In this document: positions 27,277 through 35,659 of the stretch, in pieces
How positions within the stretch are numbered: the first letter of the stretch is position 1
Layout of the letters: each line of letters begins with the position of its first letter
The notes under the pieces: model-generated
The model's input: only the letters and a program-made list of their open reading frames with translations
Databases searched by the model: none
What the model was told of the DNA's origin: nothing
Assembly (NCBI GenBank): GCA_965214635.1
Contig: OZ243964.1
Location: forward strand, 620,001-684,000
Direction of reading: 5' to 3'
DNA from: Bin90 sp965214635
Lineage (GTDB): Bacteria; Chloroflexota; Dehalococcoidia; Lucifugimonadales; JADFKI01
DNA: 64,000 bases
Translations under genes and position numbers: made by a program

Positions 27277-28246
27277 ATGTCCACACGCCCAGATACGCAG
27301 AGTCCATAAACTAGGAATTGCGACGCCGCTCATCGCGCCGTCCTTTTCTAGCCGAGGGTTTCTCCACATATCGGACATTTGGGAAGAATTCCGACATAAG
27401 CTATATGGCGTATGCCTCGTGAGCTCCTTCGACGTGGCTGGGGGGCGCATCCCCGTGGGCGTGGCCGATATGGTCAATGTCGTCATTCTTGACAGTGGCT
27501 TGTACGAGACCAAGAAGGGATGGATTGACTCCGGTGATCGGCACACACCTTCATCGGCCCCTGACTGGACCAGGGAGCAGTATCATGAAGTGGTGAATAG
27601 CATTGGTGAAGGCGGCAACACCATGCTCATCAATTTCGACCACATTGGCGCATTGGAAGACCAAATCGAGAGAGCGTCCGAAGATTTCTCCCTTGCGCAC
27701 CATACAGCTTCGGACTTCCTGGTGAAACCCACAGATTCGGCAGAGTTGGTCAACATTCCGAAGCTAAGCCAACACTTGGACGCGCTCAAGCAGTTCGACG
27801 CTATTGGAATTACTGCCCGCGAATCTGGTGATTCTTTCTTGAAGAAGTGCCGTTCCATCGTAATGCTACGCGACATGTTGAACGATGCCGGACTAAACAC
27901 GCCAATTCATGTCTTCGGGGCGATAAATCCTTATGAGGTTCTGACCTACTTCTTCTGCGGCGCCGACATCTTCGATGGACTCAATTGGCTCCGGTTGGCC
28001 TTCCGAGAGGAAGGTTCCGCTCCGATTGACGAATCAGTGTTGGAGGATATGAAATGGAACTTGACGGACTGGGATCTCCTGATATTACAATGTACCTACA
28101 ATCTGACGCTATTATTCCGGCTACAAGAGGCAATGCGAGAGTACGCTGCAAGTGGTTGTCTTGATGCCTTGATAGAGGAGTTTCCCTTGGCCAGCAAAGC
28201 GGCGCATATCGCCGAAATCGCCGGGTCCGAAATTCGGAATTATTAG
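27266..28246 (+). CDS. cap10: Cap10: TGT-like protein of type IV CBASS
   Basis: 326 residues resembling tRNA-guanine transglycosylase. The TIM-barrel features seen are IATPLIAPSFSSRGF at the start, HVFGAINPYEVLTYFFCGAD and the segment IFDGLNWLR, which lines up with the FDCVxPTR region holding the TGT nucleophile Asp. The Cys-x-Cys-x2-Cys-His zinc site near the TGT C-terminus is absent. Only one Cys (LQCTYNL) remains in that area. Base exchange on tRNA is therefore doubtful. In type IV CBASS, Cap10 is reported to be a remodelled TGT that binds the deazaguanine-modified CD-NTase. The start ATG lies inside the end of cap9 (11-base overlap), so the two are translationally coupled. Confidence 0.8.
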   Translation: MEVECPHAQIRRVHKLGIATPLIAPSFSSRGFLHISDIWEEFRHKLYGVCLVSSFDVAGGRIPVGVADMVNVVILDSGLYETKKGWIDSGDRHTPSSAPDWTREQYHEVVNSIGEGGNTMLINFDHIGALEDQIERASEDFSLAHHTASDFLVKPTDSAELVNIPKLSQHLDALKQFDAIGITARESGDSFLKKCRSIVMLRDMLNDAGLNTPIHVFGAINPYEVLTYFFCGADIFDGLNWLRLAFREEGSAPIDESVLEDMKWNLTDWDLLILQCTYNLTLLFRLQEAMREYAASGCLDALIEEFPLASKAAHIAEIAGSEIRNY

Positions 28247-28255
28247 GAGTAGGAT

Positions 28256-29134
28256 ATGGGCGGAAGCGGTGGCCGCTTCGTACCGCGGTCCATGCCAACT
28301 TTAACCGACGAGCAGATAAACGGTTGCTTGCGCGATCTTCTGCGCGACTATAACAACCGGGACACGGAGACGATTAACCGGCATATTCAGGTTTTGCGAG
28401 ATGCTTTGGAGCAGACCAACTACGACGTGCTGCCCACTAGGTTTGGCGGTTCGTTGAGTCGTCATACTTATGTGAATGGACTGAGCGACGTGGATGTTCT
28501 TGCCAGGATCAATGACTCGACTTATTCGGGCCAAAGCCCAAGGGCTGTTATCCAAAAGATGGCGGAGTTGATCCAGCAGCGCCTGCCCAATACCATGGTC
28601 CGGTCCGGCGACTTGGCAGTAACGGTTGAATATTCCGACGGCATCGAAATTCAGGTACTCCCTGCAATACGAACAAGGAACGGATATAGGGTTGCAAACC
28701 CCACTCGTAACAAGTGGAGCGGCGTTATACATCCAGAGAGGTTCGCCCAAAAGATCACTCAAGTGAACAAGGCTAACCGAGGACAGGTTATACCTGCCAT
28801 CAAGTTGACTAAGGCTCTTGCCCATCGTCTCATACGGAGCGACCGGGACAAGATTGCCGGCTATCATATAGAATCTCTGGCCGTAGAGGTATTCAAGAAC
28901 TACCGTGGACCTACTGACCTGAAGAGCATGGTAAGTCACTTAACGGACTACTCATCGACGGCGGTACAGCAGCCTATCAAGGACTCTACTGGCCAATCGA
29001 GGCATGTTGACGATTACATGGGCGGCAAGGGAAGCGCCGCTCGTCAGAGGGCATCAGCCAACTTCAGGAAGATGCGAGACAGCATCAACAACTGCAAGTC
29101 CCAGGCGGACATCAATAACCTGTTCGACATTTAG
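28256..29134 (+). CDS. CD-NTase (cGAS/DncV-like nucleotidyltransferase) of CBASS
   Basis: 292 residues. The pol-beta-like active site is complete: GGSLSRHTYVNGLSDVDVL (64-82) gives the GS motif and the two Asp at 78 and 80, and Glu in EIQVLPAI (131) supplies the third acid. The C-terminal helical domain follows (IPAIKLTKALAH, GYHIESLAVEVFKNY). CD-NTases make cyclic oligonucleotide second messengers when a phage infects. Which product is made cannot be read from the sequence. The protein begins Met-Gly-Gly-Ser-Gly-Gly, so removal of Met would expose a Gly, the type of N-terminus expected for deazaguanine attachment. AGGAGTAGG precedes the ATG. It sits 9 bases after cap10. Confidence 0.92.
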   Translation: MGGSGGRFVPRSMPTLTDEQINGCLRDLLRDYNNRDTETINRHIQVLRDALEQTNYDVLPTRFGGSLSRHTYVNGLSDVDVLARINDSTYSGQSPRAVIQKMAELIQQRLPNTMVRSGDLAVTVEYSDGIEIQVLPAIRTRNGYRVANPTRNKWSGVIHPERFAQKITQVNKANRGQVIPAIKLTKALAHRLIRSDRDKIAGYHIESLAVEVFKNYRGPTDLKSMVSHLTDYSSTAVQQPIKDSTGQSRHVDDYMGGKGSAARQRASANFRKMRDSINNCKSQADINNLFDI

Positions 29135-29155
29135 GTGGAGGAGTCAACTGCCCTA

Positions 29156-29998
29156 ATGAAAGGGAAGTTTATACTGATTAGTGGTAGCGCAAGCAAGTCC
29201 TGTCCTGAAACCAAGTTAGACTTGGCCGTCGAGTTTGTCGAATATTTCATTGGCGAAGTTCTGCGGCGTGGGGGAGGGTTAGTGATGCTGGCATCCGACG
29301 ACTCAGCAACCCTAGACGCCAGAGGTGTATCCCGAATTTTTGACTGGGTAGCACTGCGGGAAGTGGAACGGTACGTGGAGAGCACTACCGAAGGCCCCAG
29401 AAAGTGCGCACGGATAGTGATGCCCGCCCATGTTGTGGGAAGCAGGATAAGCGATGGTAATTCGCGTATGTTGAGCAATTTGCAGCAACGGGATGTGGTA
29501 GAGGTTAAACGCATCAGGAGAGAGGAATATACCGGGGGGAGGTACCGAGAGATTCAGGTTGAGCTTGCCGACGCCATGGTGGCGGTAGGCGGAGGAAAGG
29601 GAACTTACATTTGCGGTATGGATATGCTAGCTGCCGGAAAGCCGGTACTACCCATTGACCTCAACATCGGGGCATTCTCGGGGGACGGGGATGGCGCCTT
29701 TCTGTTGCATCGGGAATTGATGAACGACCCTGCCCGCTTCTTCCCCGGCAATCACGAACTTGTCAGGAACCGGCTGGAGACGTTAACTTTGGAGCGTGAG
29801 ATACACCAAGTTTCCGATGTTGCACGAAGGGCCGCAGAATTTCTGGACTCTGAGCTGCCGTTGGATAAGCCGGCATCAGCAGTACCGTCTACCCAGTCGG
29901 GAATACGAAGAAGCGTAAGTCGCATCCATAGCGGCGTAACCAAGTTAGTAACTTGGGTTGGTCTTTTACGGGCTATCGAGTTCCTGAGGGGATTGTAA
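29156..29998 (+). CDS. SLOG-like Rossmann-fold protein, presumed CBASS effector
   Basis: 280 residues. The N-terminus FILISGSASKS (5-15) and the later ADAMVAVGGGKGTYICGMDM (138-157) with AAGKPVLPIDLNIGAF resemble the nucleotide-binding loops of the SLOG (LOG/Smf/DprA-like) superfamily. SLOG proteins occur beside CD-NTases as sensors or effectors. The C-terminal 40 residues (RRSVSRIHSGVTKLVTWVGL, then LRAIEFLRGL) are amphipathic to weakly hydrophobic and could touch membranes. It follows the CD-NTase directly, in the position of an effector. No TIR, phospholipase, nuclease or clear TM effector is seen. GGAGGAG lies 12 bases before the ATG. A GTG at 29135, adjoining the previous stop, is an alternative start. 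Confidence 0.65.
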   Translation: MKGKFILISGSASKSCPETKLDLAVEFVEYFIGEVLRRGGGLVMLASDDSATLDARGVSRIFDWVALREVERYVESTTEGPRKCARIVMPAHVVGSRISDGNSRMLSNLQQRDVVEVKRIRREEYTGGRYREIQVELADAMVAVGGGKGTYICGMDMLAAGKPVLPIDLNIGAFSGDGDGAFLLHRELMNDPARFFPGNHELVRNRLETLTLEREIHQVSDVARRAAEFLDSELPLDKPASAVPSTQSGIRRSVSRIHSGVTKLVTWVGLLRAIEFLRGL

Positions 29999-30063
29999 GC
30001 CATCGGCCTTGATTCGCTCCATAGCGGGTGGAATACTACTGCAACGCCATCCACATCTCAAAC

Positions 30064-30264
30064 AAGAAGGCGCTGGACAAGGAACTGGCACATCTGACTA
30101 CTAGTCAGCCTAGACACAAGACCACATCTCGCGGCTGTAGAGGTTTCAGCGAGATATAGTGCGTCAGGAGCGAATGGGCACAGCGTGGACGCATCACAAC
30201 CCGCTGATACGGCTGCAGCGGCGTGGGCTTCTGTCATTCCGCCATTTGAATGGAAACGCTATCC
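30064..30264 (+). mobile_element. Right IS remnant
   Basis: Follows the last about 200 bases of the IS: AAGAAGGCGCTG, then ACAAGACCACATCTCG, GCGAATGGGCACAGCGTGG and finally TTTGAATGGAAACGCTA at the right terminal repeat. The reading frame is broken by substitutions. The 70-base segment ending GCGTGGAC is also in the left remnant, so the CBASS cassette lies between direct repeats. Confidence 0.8.
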
Positions 30265-30299
30265 CCTCCCCCCATCCGTGTCTACCCCACCTACCCTGC

Positions 30300-31223
30300 T
30301 TACCCAGCGACGGCTTCGGAGCGGCGTCTGCCTAGCAAGCGCGGGATGTCGCCGGCTTCCCATACGACCAGCACTTGGCTCGCTATGGCAATGGAGCTGT
30401 ATGTGCCGGCTACGACGCCGATGAGCAGCACGATTAGGAACCCCCGTATCGTCGCGCCGCCGAACAGGAACAGCGCCATTAGCGTGAACAGCAGGGTCAG
30501 GCTCGTGTTCATCGACCGTCCCAGAGTCTCGGATATGCTGATGTTGACATTCTGGACAAAGCTGCGACTGCCGAAGTTGATGACATTCTCCCGCAGGCGG
30601 TCGAACACCACGATGGTGTCATTGACGCTGTAGCCGATGACTGTCAGCACGGCGATGAGGAACATCGTGTTCACTTCCACATCTAGGAAGTAGCCCAGTA
30701 TCGCGAATATGCCGACCACGATGATGACATCATGCAGCAACGCGATGATTGCCGCCACGCCATAGCGGAACGGCTGCGGGACGCTGCGAAACGCCCACCA
30801 CAGGTACAGGAAGATGCCCACAGCGGCGGCTATGACCGCATATGCGCCGTTGAGAACCGTCTCTTGCGCCACCACCGGCGACACGAGGTCGAACGACAGC
30901 ACATCCACGCCGTCCGGGGACAAGCTGGCTTCCAGCGAGCTGACTATCTCGTCCTTGCGCTCTTCGCTCAGTTCGCGGGTACGGACGAAGAACTGGTTGT
31001 CGCCGAGGTTCTGAACCGTGGAATCCAGTTCACCCTGCGCCGCGAGTTGCTCACGCAGCGCCTGCTGGGAGACGGGCGCATCGAAGCCGAGTGTCATCGT
31101 TGAGCCGCCGGTGAAGTCGATACCCGTCTTCAAGCCGGGGTTGATTATCAGGAACGCCACGCCGGGCAGGATGACCAGCAGCGATAGCAGAAAAAACCAG
31201 GGTCTCTTGCCTACGAAGTCCAA
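30300..31223 (-). CDS. secF: Protein translocase subunit SecF
   Basis: 307 residues with six TM segments in the MMPL/RND pattern. Landmarks are GIDFTGGSTMTLGF (first periplasmic strand), the cytoplasmic-side VIGYSVNDTIVVFDRLRENV and SMNTSLTLLFTLMALFLFGG. With SecD it uses proton flow to finish protein export through SecYEG. The likely start is a TTG at 31223, preceded by AGAGGAG and located five bases after the secD stop. A longer frame to 31292 would overlap secD and lacks a fitting sequence. It is the last gene of the def-cca-secD-secF run and its end is 36 bases from the IS remnant. Confidence 0.92.
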   Translation of the reverse strand: MDFVGKRPWFFLLSLLVILPGVAFLIINPGLKTGIDFTGGSTMTLGFDAPVSQQALREQLAAQGELDSTVQNLGDNQFFVRTRELSEERKDEIVSSLEASLSPDGVDVLSFDLVSPVVAQETVLNGAYAVIAAAVGIFLYLWWAFRSVPQPFRYGVAAIIALLHDVIIVVGIFAILGYFLDVEVNTMFLIAVLTVIGYSVNDTIVVFDRLRENVINFGSRSFVQNVNISISETLGRSMNTSLTLLFTLMALFLFGGATIRGFLIVLLIGVVAGTYSSIAIASQVLVVWEAGDIPRLLGRRRSEAVAG

Positions 31224-31227
31224 AACT

Positions 31228-33090
31228 TTAGCTCCTCTGAACGGCTGTTGAAGGCGCTCGCTGCGGCAGGTCAGACGCCCCTGTGGGGACAAATGCGCCG
31301 AGCTGACGCGCGAGCGGAGTTGCGGCGATGACGCGAAGGATTGTGCGGCTGATCACGATAGCAGAGAACATGCTGACCATCACACCAATGGCGAGTGTTA
31401 CAGCGAACCCTTGTACGATGGTCGTTCCCAACTGGTTGGAAAAGTAGAACAGGATGCCGCAGGTGATGAGCGTGGACACATTGCTGTCACGGATAGCAGG
31501 CCATGCGCGGTTGAACCCAATGTTGATTGCCCCCATCAGGGTGCGCCCGTTACGGAGTTCGTCTTTCATGCGCTCGAATATCAGCACATTGGCGTCAACC
31601 GCCATGCCCACCGACAGGATGGTGGCAGCAACGCCAGACAGCGTGAGCGTTACGGGCAGTGCCTTGAATATGGCGAGCACCATCGCAGCGTAGATTAGCA
31701 GCGCAATCGACGCCACAAACCCCGGCACGCGGTAGTAGAGCGTCATGAACAAGAACACGAGGCACAATCCCACAGCGCCCGCCACCACGCTCTTGGCGAG
31801 CGAATCGGCGCCAAGAATGGCGTCCACGCTGCGCTCCTGTATGAGCGTGATGGGCACGGGCAAGCGACCACCCTCGAGCTGGAGAGCGATGTCCTGCGCC
31901 TCTTCAAGGGCGAAACTGCCCTCTATGATGGCGGTGCCAGTCGTGATTGGCTGGCGTACCACGGGGGCGATAAGCTCTTGGTCGTCGAGAAATATGGCGA
32001 TGGAGTCGGCGGTGCTGCCTGCGATTTCCGTTGTCTTTTCACCGAACAGACGCGTCCCCGTGCTGTCGAACTCAAGGTTGATGATGGGCTGGTCGCTGGC
32101 GGCGTGCAGGCTGGCGTATGCACGGGACAGGTTGTCGCCGCCCAATCCGAAGTCCTCATCTATCTGTCCCTGACGCTCGATGAATGTAATGGTCGGGCTG
32201 TCACCGACGGCGTTCTGTGCGCGAGCGAGGTCGTATGCTTCAGCATCCTCCGCCCCAAACTGCGCCTGCGGGAACGGGATGACATAGCGGTTCGTGCCAT
32301 CGATCTTGCGTATGAGCACAGACAGCACATCGCTGACGATAGGCTCATTGCCCTGAATGGTAACGCTCAGACTGCTAGGAATACCGCCAGTGTTGAAGGC
32401 TTGCAGGCTATCCTCAAGGCGCGCAACCACCTCATCGAACTTTACTGCGCCTTCAGGTGTGAATTCTACAACGATGACCGGTACGGGATCCTGCTGCACA
32501 TCCTCTTCGGCGGCAGGCTCGGGCGTCTCATCTGCGGCTGGCGAGGCGTCGGCAGGAGCGGCCGTGGTAACCGGGGTTATGGCGCTGTCGGCTTCGGCGG
32601 CAAGTTCGTCGGGCAACGGCTCTGCGGTAACGCTCACGATGTCGGCTTGGGTCAAGATGCCCTCGCCCGTGAGGTCGCGCAGCTGATTGAGCTTGCGGTG
32701 CTTGAACTCCAAGCGCGCCGTCTCGCCGATGATGCGCTTGGCGCGCGCAGAGTCGCGGACGCCGGGGAGCTGGATGAGCAAGCGGTCGTCGCCAAGTATC
32801 TGGATGATGGGTTCACCGAGGCCAGATGCGTTGACGCGGCGCTCGATGATGCGGCGCAGGCTGGTGAGTTCTTCAAGCGACGGCGGGCGGGCTTCCCCAC
32901 CTTCAGTGATAAGTTCGGCTTGATAGACGAGGTGGCTGCCACCCTGCAAGTCCAACCCGAGGCTAAGTCCGAGCAGGGTATTACCGCCGCGCTCGAAGCC
33001 GCCGATGCTGATGGTCTGGAAGCCGAGCAACAGCCCCGCTGCCACAACCAGCAGCGCAATGAGAATCAATGCTCTTGCGTTTCTTCGCAC
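31228..33090 (-). CDS. secD: Protein translocase subunit SecD
   Basis: 620 residues. N-terminal TM, then LGLDLQGGSHLVYQ, the P1 periplasmic domain with RRVNASGLGEPIIQ and LIQLPGV, an acidic Ala/Pro-rich insert (about 160-200), and the C-terminal TM set with SVGMAVDANVLIFERMKDEL. All are SecD signatures. It works with SecF in the Sec pathway. A GTG start is used, with GGAGGTG five bases upstream. It overlaps the end of the cca-like gene by 25 bases, so translation is probably coupled. The acidic P/A/E/D insert is longer than in many SecD proteins. Confidence 0.93.
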   Translation of the reverse strand: MRRNARALILIALLVVAAGLLLGFQTISIGGFERGGNTLLGLSLGLDLQGGSHLVYQAELITEGGEARPPSLEELTSLRRIIERRVNASGLGEPIIQILGDDRLLIQLPGVRDSARAKRIIGETARLEFKHRKLNQLRDLTGEGILTQADIVSVTAEPLPDELAAEADSAITPVTTAAPADASPAADETPEPAAEEDVQQDPVPVIVVEFTPEGAVKFDEVVARLEDSLQAFNTGGIPSSLSVTIQGNEPIVSDVLSVLIRKIDGTNRYVIPFPQAQFGAEDAEAYDLARAQNAVGDSPTITFIERQGQIDEDFGLGGDNLSRAYASLHAASDQPIINLEFDSTGTRLFGEKTTEIAGSTADSIAIFLDDQELIAPVVRQPITTGTAIIEGSFALEEAQDIALQLEGGRLPVPITLIQERSVDAILGADSLAKSVVAGAVGLCLVFLFMTLYYRVPGFVASIALLIYAAMVLAIFKALPVTLTLSGVAATILSVGMAVDANVLIFERMKDELRNGRTLMGAINIGFNRAWPAIRDSNVSTLITCGILFYFSNQLGTTIVQGFAVTLAIGVMVSMFSAIVISRTILRVIAATPLARQLGAFVPTGASDLPQRAPSTAVQRS

Positions 33091-34616
33091 CCGTCACCTC
33101 CACGCGTAAGGCGGGCATCAAGTAGCGCCAGCGCCTGCGTCTTCGTAGTTACTTCGCCACTCGCCCGCGCCAACTCTACTATCTCCAGCATTTCGCCGAC
33201 AGCAGGGCTTGGGGCAAGTGCGAACTTTTTCATTATATCGTATCCGGTAATCAGTCTTGGCAAGGATTTGGGCGAATGTTGCGCCCTCCCGCGCTCTAAT
33301 ATATGACGCATCAAGGCGCAATGGGCGTCCCAATCGACGGGATCTAGCATTGGACCGCGCGCCGCAAGATAGTCTGCAGCGTTCAGGTAAAGCGTGTCTA
33401 TCGCCGCATCACCCACATCGCGATAGTAGCGGTGTAATGCGCGCCCGGTGGGCATTTCGCCGCCCTGCGCCATCTGACGGGGGCGCAGGTGATGCTGCAC
33501 CATCGCTGCGACATGCGCTATGCTGCGATTGCTGAACCGCAGGCGCGCCAGCATATGCCGCGCAAGTTCTGCGCCCTCAGAATGATGCCCGATGAAGCGG
33601 ATTCGACCGCTGGCTTCAACCGTCTTGGTGGCGGGTTTGGCTATGTCATGCAGCAGAGCAGCAAGTTTCAGGTGCACAGCGCGGTCGAATCCATCGCCCA
33701 CATCAGCGCTCCAGTGCCGCCCAAAGCTATCGAAATGCGGAACTTTACCTAGAATGGCACAGTCGGGCATACCTGCGTCCACGACCTCATTCGCATCCAC
33801 GGCGACCATTCGCTCCGCCCAGCCAACGCACTCTACTAGGTGATTGAACACATCCCAGTAATGTTCCTTGGGCTGTGAGACGCCTTTGGCTTGCGCCAGT
33901 TCGGGCATTATCGCACACAGCAAGCCCAACTCGTCCAGCAGTCGGACAGATTTGCGGGCATCGGGAGCTTGTAGGGTCAGCATCAGCTCTTGGCGGATGC
34001 GGTCAGGCGCCGTAGATGTTACAAGTCCCGACTGCTTTGCAATCTCTGCCGCGGTGTCCCCCTCTATGGCAAAGTCGAGCTGCGCTGTCATGCGCGGGGC
34101 GCGTATGAGGCGCAGAGGATCGGCGACAAGCACCTCGGGCGAGGTCATCCGGACGCTTCCGACACACAGATCTTGGACACCGCCACACGGGTCTATGACT
34201 AGGCTACGCCAATCTGGGTCTGCGGCGGCGGCGATTGGCAGGGCGAGGGCGTTGATAGTGAAGTCGCGCTGCATCAGATCGGCGGCAATGCTGCCGTTCA
34301 GCGCGCTGATGTCAACCTGCAGAGCAGGGGCATCGCCCTGTCGCCCGCGAAGTATGACTCTTGCAACTTGGAAGCGCGAGTTCAACCTCACATAGCGGGC
34401 ATCCAATGCGGCTGCGAGCGACTGCGCAACGATTGGCGCATCTGCATCGACCGCGATGTCTATGTCGCACATGCTGCGCGTCAGCAGCGCATCGCGGAGG
34501 CTTCCACCGACGATATATGCGGGTATGCGCTGTGCAGTGAGCCACTCGGTGACGGGCATTGCAGCAGAGGGAAGAAGGCGCAAGGGCGTGTGGCTAGGTG
34601 TAGCAGTGTGGCTCAT
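33066..34616 (-). CDS. cca: CCA/poly(A) nucleotidyltransferase with HD domain
   Basis: 516 residues. The head shows YIVGGSLRDALL and CDIDIAVDAD (class II nucleotidyltransferase GG and DxD motifs), followed by RDFTINALA and DPLRLIRAPRM. A central HD phosphohydrolase domain is visible in LAALLHDIAKPATK with HHSEGAELA. The usual basic motif RxxR is altered to RAPRM. Such proteins add CCA to tRNA or repair it, and the HD domain may have 2',3'-cyclic phosphatase activity. It could also be a poly(A) polymerase. The next gene, secD, starts inside its end. Confidence 0.85.
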   Translation of the reverse strand: MSHTATPSHTPLRLLPSAAMPVTEWLTAQRIPAYIVGGSLRDALLTRSMCDIDIAVDADAPIVAQSLAAALDARYVRLNSRFQVARVILRGRQGDAPALQVDISALNGSIAADLMQRDFTINALALPIAAAADPDWRSLVIDPCGGVQDLCVGSVRMTSPEVLVADPLRLIRAPRMTAQLDFAIEGDTAAEIAKQSGLVTSTAPDRIRQELMLTLQAPDARKSVRLLDELGLLCAIMPELAQAKGVSQPKEHYWDVFNHLVECVGWAERMVAVDANEVVDAGMPDCAILGKVPHFDSFGRHWSADVGDGFDRAVHLKLAALLHDIAKPATKTVEASGRIRFIGHHSEGAELARHMLARLRFSNRSIAHVAAMVQHHLRPRQMAQGGEMPTGRALHRYYRDVGDAAIDTLYLNAADYLAARGPMLDPVDWDAHCALMRHILERGRAQHSPKSLPRLITGYDIMKKFALAPSPAVGEMLEIVELARASGEVTTKTQALALLDARLTRGGDGCEETQEH

Positions 34617-34695
34617 GACAGGTAATGGCGGTTACGCCTGTGGCAGCCATGCGATGGAGCGCAAATGAAAATACGGCATGCCAGCATTGATGCGC

Positions 34696-35322
34696 TTACT
34701 TGACTTTCAACGAAGCGGGAGTATTGCGCCCATCATCCTCGCTGGGCAGCCATAGGTCTGCGCCGTCGGGCTGTTCATCGCATGACGGTGGTGTGCCTGC
34801 GTTCGCATTATCGTCCGATGAAGGCAGATTGGCGTCGGATTCGGCGGCTGGCGGCTTCACCTTGATGAGCTTCTCGTGGCTCGCCATATGGTCTATGTAC
34901 AGAATGCCGTTGAGATGATCCACTTCGTGTTCCAGCGCCTGCGCTAGCAGGTCTTCGGCTTTGATGCGGACAGCCACAGCGCTATCGTCCAGTGCACGAA
35001 ACTTGACCAAGACGGAGCGCGTGATATACGCCGTGTAACCGGCAATGCTAAGGCAGCCCTCTTCGACACGGCGCTCGCCCTCACGATGCGTGATTTCCGG
35101 GTTGAAGTATATGCGGGCTTCTTCCTCTTCCGGCAGTTGGATGACGATAATGCGGCGCAGTTCGCCAACCTGATTCGCTGCCAAACCTACCCCGTCCGCA
35201 TTTCGCATCGTGTCCACCATATCGTAGGCGATGCGCAACATCGAGCGATCTATCCCTCGCACTCTACGCGCACGACGGCGCAGCATAGGATGGGGAAGCT
35301 GCAATATCTCTCGGATAGCCAA
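34696..35322 (-). CDS. def: Peptide deformylase
   Basis: 208 residues. The three family motifs are present: GVGLAANQVG, EEGCLSIAG and QALEHEVDHLNGILYID, with Cys and the two His of HExxH binding the metal. It removes the formyl group from new proteins. The C-terminus has an acidic, Pro/Ser/Asp-rich tail of about 55 residues that is not part of the enzyme core. The start is a TTG at 35322 with AAGGA 7 bases upstream. The gene heads the def-cca-secD-secF run. Confidence 0.92.
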   Translation of the reverse strand: MAIREILQLPHPMLRRRARRVRGIDRSMLRIAYDMVDTMRNADGVGLAANQVGELRRIIVIQLPEEEEARIYFNPEITHREGERRVEEGCLSIAGYTAYITRSVLVKFRALDDSAVAVRIKAEDLLAQALEHEVDHLNGILYIDHMASHEKLIKVKPPAAESDANLPSSDDNANAGTPPSCDEQPDGADLWLPSEDDGRNTPASLKVK

Positions 35323-35659
35323 GTGGAAGTCCTTATAAGTAAGTATTAAGAACGCCGACTCTGAATCTCAATCGTGCGAATTGCGGTTACAATTGATACA
35401 GGCATATGAGTATATCAGCACAGCATCCTTGGTCGATTATATCGTTTGCGCCGTATCGCTGTAAAGTTAGTTGGGAACAACGGGTATTCTCAATCAGCAG
35501 TAGGTAGATAAGCAACGGTCTTGCAGCGGCAAGGGTAAGAAACCCCGTGTGCAAGTATAAGTTTAGTGGAGCAGTCTAGAGATTTGCAGAGGAGGATTGC
35601 CCATTGCCTGATTCAACATCACCGCAAGGGTGTGAATAAGCACCTTTGTGGGCGCTGCC
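35323..35659. other. Intergenic stretch holding a direct-repeat arm
   Basis: A 337-base gap. It carries the def promoter region and, at 35,485-35,537, one arm of a direct repeat that also occurs at 37,496. No gene or RNA was recognised. Confidence 0.5.
35485..35537 (+). repeat. Direct repeat flanking LRR copy 2, left arm
   Basis: TATTCTCAATCAGCAGTAGG and the following GTAGATAAGC, then GGCAAGGGTA, match 37,496-37,548 at most positions (CATTCTTAATCAGCAGCAGG and so on). The two arms lie in the same orientation 2.0 kb apart, one on each side of the LRR gene. A shorter piece, GGGTATTCTCAATCAGC, recurs at 57,266. Confidence 0.6.

Larger units (their letters stand above)
26389..30264 (+). mobile_element. 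IS-bounded element carrying a type IV CBASS operon
   Basis: A 3.9-kb segment bracketed by two fragments of the IS that is intact at 41,455-42,520. Both fragments point the same way. The left keeps the left terminal repeat and the right keeps the right terminal repeat, while both inner ends are missing. Between them lie four adjacent plus-strand defence genes. The genes outside are ordinary housekeeping genes (VOC, secF). No flanking target duplication is visible, so the element may be old or may have formed by recombination of two IS copies. Confidence 0.65.
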
